Below, one piece after another: positions 5,006 to 6,477 of a DNA stretch of 6,477 bases. The translations under genes and the position numbers were made by a program. Location of the stretch: assembly GCA_019417795.1 (NCBI GenBank), contig DXUR01000152.1, positions 1 to 6,477 on the forward strand, in the 5' to 3' direction. The notes below the pieces were generated by a model, which was not told the origin of the DNA, searched no databases, and saw nothing but the letters and a program-made list of their open reading frames with translations. Position 1 is the stretch's first letter, and every line of letters starts with the position of its first letter. The DNA is from Clostridiales bacterium (lineage in GTDB: Bacteria; Bacillota_A; Clostridia; Oscillospirales; Oscillospiraceae).

Positions 5006-5936
5006 AGGATTTGCGGTGTTGGAGATCGACCCGGAATTTAAGACGCTCATTCGACCTTTACGGAAAGATGAGTATCTTCAACTCGAAGTAAATCTTGCAG
5101 TAGACGGTTGCAGAGAGCCGATCATCACATGGAATAACATCATTGTTGATGGTCATAACCGTTACGAGATATGCAATCGACTTCACATTCCCTATGCTAT
5201 ACGAGAGATGCCATTTGAGAACCGAGAGCAAGCGATTGTCTGGATCTGCAGCAATCAGCTCGGCCGCCGAAATATCACGGAGGAAACCAGACGATATCTC
5301 ATTGGAAAGCAGTATGAACTTGAGAAAGTAGCGCGTAAGCATCCGCCCAACATCAATGGGTTCAACCAGTATAAGCGGAGAAACAAGGGTGAGCGAGGCG
5401 ATACTTTTCGGCGCACAGCCCAGAAGTTCAGCGCTCAATACAATGTATCTACTGGATCTGTGCAGAAGTATGCGATCTTCAGTAAGGCATTAGACGTTGT
5501 TGGACAGGCAGACCCCGAACTTCCTGGCAAAGTGCTTTCTGGCACTTTCAAAATATCTCACGAGAACCTTGTGGCCCTTTCGAAAATGCCGCCAGAAGAG
5601 ATCAGGCGAATTGGGTCAAAACCTGAGGACCTGCAACACCCCTTCACCAGTTATAGTGATACGCGAAAAGAATTTGCTGATACAGACGAGGAGCCAGTCG
5701 AACCTATGCAGGAGACTTTACCACTTATCAAAATTACACCTATGCACGATCCAGATGCTGAAATCGCCGGTTTGACTCTTACAGTTCCGTCGTGGGTCAG
5801 TTCCATTGAAAGAGCCAGAAACAATGCGGACATGAATGCTGCATCCACGGGCGCAAAAAGCAGACTCGAGGAAGCACTGCTATCACTACAGGAGAAGGTG
5901 TCCGAGATGCTCTCAGATATCAGGGAGGTAGACTAA
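4998..5936 (+). CDS. ParB-like protein with Srx/ParB N-terminal domain and HTH (312 aa)
   Basis: A soluble DNA-associated protein. The N-terminal ParB/sulfiredoxin-fold domain (about 8-115) has the signature VDGHNRYEIC at 50-59, corresponding to the GERRxRA-type nucleotide-contacting box of ParB, preceded by REPIITWNNI. Then come VWICSNQLGRRNITEETRRYLIGKQYE and a basic linker (about 116-138). A helix-turn-helix follows at about 140-166: AQKFSAQYNVSTGSVQKYA. The remainder is a helical and acidic tail ending in a predicted coiled helix (EEALLSLQEKVSEML). ParB relatives bind centromere-like sites and, in many cases, load as CTP-gated clamps; CTP use here is not shown. The ATG at 4998 follows AGGAG (4982-4986) and overlaps the previous gene by 8 nt; an in-frame ATG at 4977 would swallow that RBS. 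It may serve partition, or DNA organisation for recombination. Confidence 0.85.
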   Translation: MDKGFAVLEIDPEFKTLIRPLRKDEYLQLEVNLAVDGCREPIITWNNIIVDGHNRYEICNRLHIPYAIREMPFENREQAIVWICSNQLGRRNITEETRRYLIGKQYELEKVARKHPPNINGFNQYKRRNKGERGDTFRRTAQKFSAQYNVSTGSVQKYAIFSKALDVVGQADPELPGKVLSGTFKISHENLVALSKMPPEEIRRIGSKPEDLQHPFTSYSDTRKEFADTDEEPVEPMQETLPLIKITPMHDPDAEIAGLTLTVPSWVSSIERARNNADMNAASTGAKSRLEEALLSLQEKVSEMLSDIREVD

Positions 5937-6477
5937 TGCAAGACTTCAGCAGATTTGTTCCGAATGTCCACTTCGAGCAGATCCCGATCAAAAATCTCGT
6001 ATCTAATCAGGAATACCAGCGGCCATTGTCTCAGGCTCAGGTTGAAAAAGCCATCGAGGATTTCGACCTGAACCAAATCAACCCGGTAAAGGTGAGCCGC
6101 CGTGATGGTGTCAACTATGTCTTTAATGGTCAGCACACCATAGAGATCGTTGCTACTGTATCTGGTTCGCGGGAGACTCCTGTTTGGTGCATGATTTATG
6201 ACAGCTTAGATTACAAGAACGAAGCGGACATTTTTGCAAATCAGATGAAGCATGTGCGGCCGCTGAAGCCTTACGAGATATTCATGGCAAATATCGAAGC
6301 GGGAAATGAACAGCAGCTCGTTATTAAGCGGCTGGTAGAATCCTATTCTCTTTCTATCGGGCCGACCAAAGCATATGGCATGATCTGTGCGGTTGCTACG
6401 CTGGAGCGGATCTACACCAAATATGGTTACCATGTGCTTGACCGAACTTTGCGGCTCTGCGTTGGTACATGGGAGGG
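5936..6477 (+). CDS. Second ParB-like protein, 3' end outside the window
   Basis: An open reading frame with 180 visible residues and no stop before the window edge. It starts at ATG 5936, sharing one base with the previous stop (TAATG), with GGAGG at 5924-5928 as RBS 7 nt upstream. The N-terminus resembles ParB-fold proteins: NQEYQRPLSQAQVEKAIEDF, then INPVKVSRRDG and FNGQHTIEIV (63-72) in the place of the ParB nucleotide-box motif. That arrangement is close to phage and mobile-element proteins often listed as ParB-like or DUF6551; that family name is from memory and uncertain. Further on, FANQMKHVRPLKPYEIF suggests a helical region. It differs clearly from the ParB-like protein just upstream (GQHT instead of GHNR), so it is not a recent duplicate. 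Its length, C-terminal domains and whether more operon genes follow cannot be seen. Confidence 0.8.
   Translation, partial: MQDFSRFVPNVHFEQIPIKNLVSNQEYQRPLSQAQVEKAIEDFDLNQINPVKVSRRDGVNYVFNGQHTIEIVATVSGSRETPVWCMIYDSLDYKNEADIFANQMKHVRPLKPYEIFMANIEAGNEQQLVIKRLVESYSLSIGPTKAYGMICAVATLERIYTKYGYHVLDRTLRLCVGTWE

Noticed and set aside
5058..5438. A 126-codon minus-strand frame opposite the ParB-like gene
   Set aside because: The plus strand shows ParB and HTH motifs; the reverse frame is a by-product of coding structure.
1..6477. CRISPR array, tRNA or rRNA gene, insertion sequence with DDE transposase
   Set aside because: No regularly spaced repeats, no cloverleaf-like segment, no rRNA-like stretch and no DDE transposase motif was seen; the only recombinase-like proteins are of the serine type.

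Overview
The window looks like part of a mobile genetic element in a low-to-mid GC Gram-positive bacterium, most likely a gut Clostridia-type member of the Bacillota. Nearly every gene has a strong AGGAGG-like ribosome binding site, genes are packed head to tail, intrinsic terminators carry T-runs, and the gene content (XRE regulators, large serine recombinase, ParB-fold proteins) is typical of integrative elements in that group. The taxonomic call is inference from style only; no rRNA, tRNA or housekeeping gene is present.

Left part (1-1038): two related small XRE-type helix-turn-helix regulators are divergently transcribed (67-426 on the minus strand, 579-932 on the plus strand) from a very AT-rich 152-bp spacer. 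Each ends at a hairpin (1-38 and 931-962). A third hairpin (977-1008) lies just ahead of the main operon, followed by a perfect TATAAT at 1033-1038. Hairpins 1-38 and 977-1008 share nearly the same arms, with one compensatory base-pair change. A 12-bp inverted repeat encloses the ribosome binding site of the leftward regulator and ends on the G of its start codon.

Right part (1076-6477, all plus strand): a seven-gene operon that runs off the right edge. In order: (1) a 207-aa resolvase-domain protein that has lost the catalytic serine and most active-site arginines and has no DNA-binding domain; (2) a 630-aa large serine recombinase with an intact active site, whose expected cysteine zinc ribbon is replaced by a different C-terminal region; (3) a 75-aa small protein of unknown function; (4) a 268-aa protein and (5) a 129-aa protein that both carry the same domain as the recombinase C-terminus; (6) a 312-aa ParB-like protein with an HTH; (7) a second ParB-like protein, cut by the window end. 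Four of the six junctions are exactly 8-nt overlaps, one is a 1-nt TAATG overlap, and one is a 12-nt gap, so the set is probably translated in a coupled way.

How they may work together (inference): the XRE pair sets an on/off state, and the operon makes a recombination complex. In that complex one active serine recombinase is accompanied by a catalytically dead paralogue, two free-standing copies of its accessory domain, and two ParB-fold proteins that could load on or organise the DNA. The three-fold domain sharing and the active/dead recombinase pair are the parts most worth following up.
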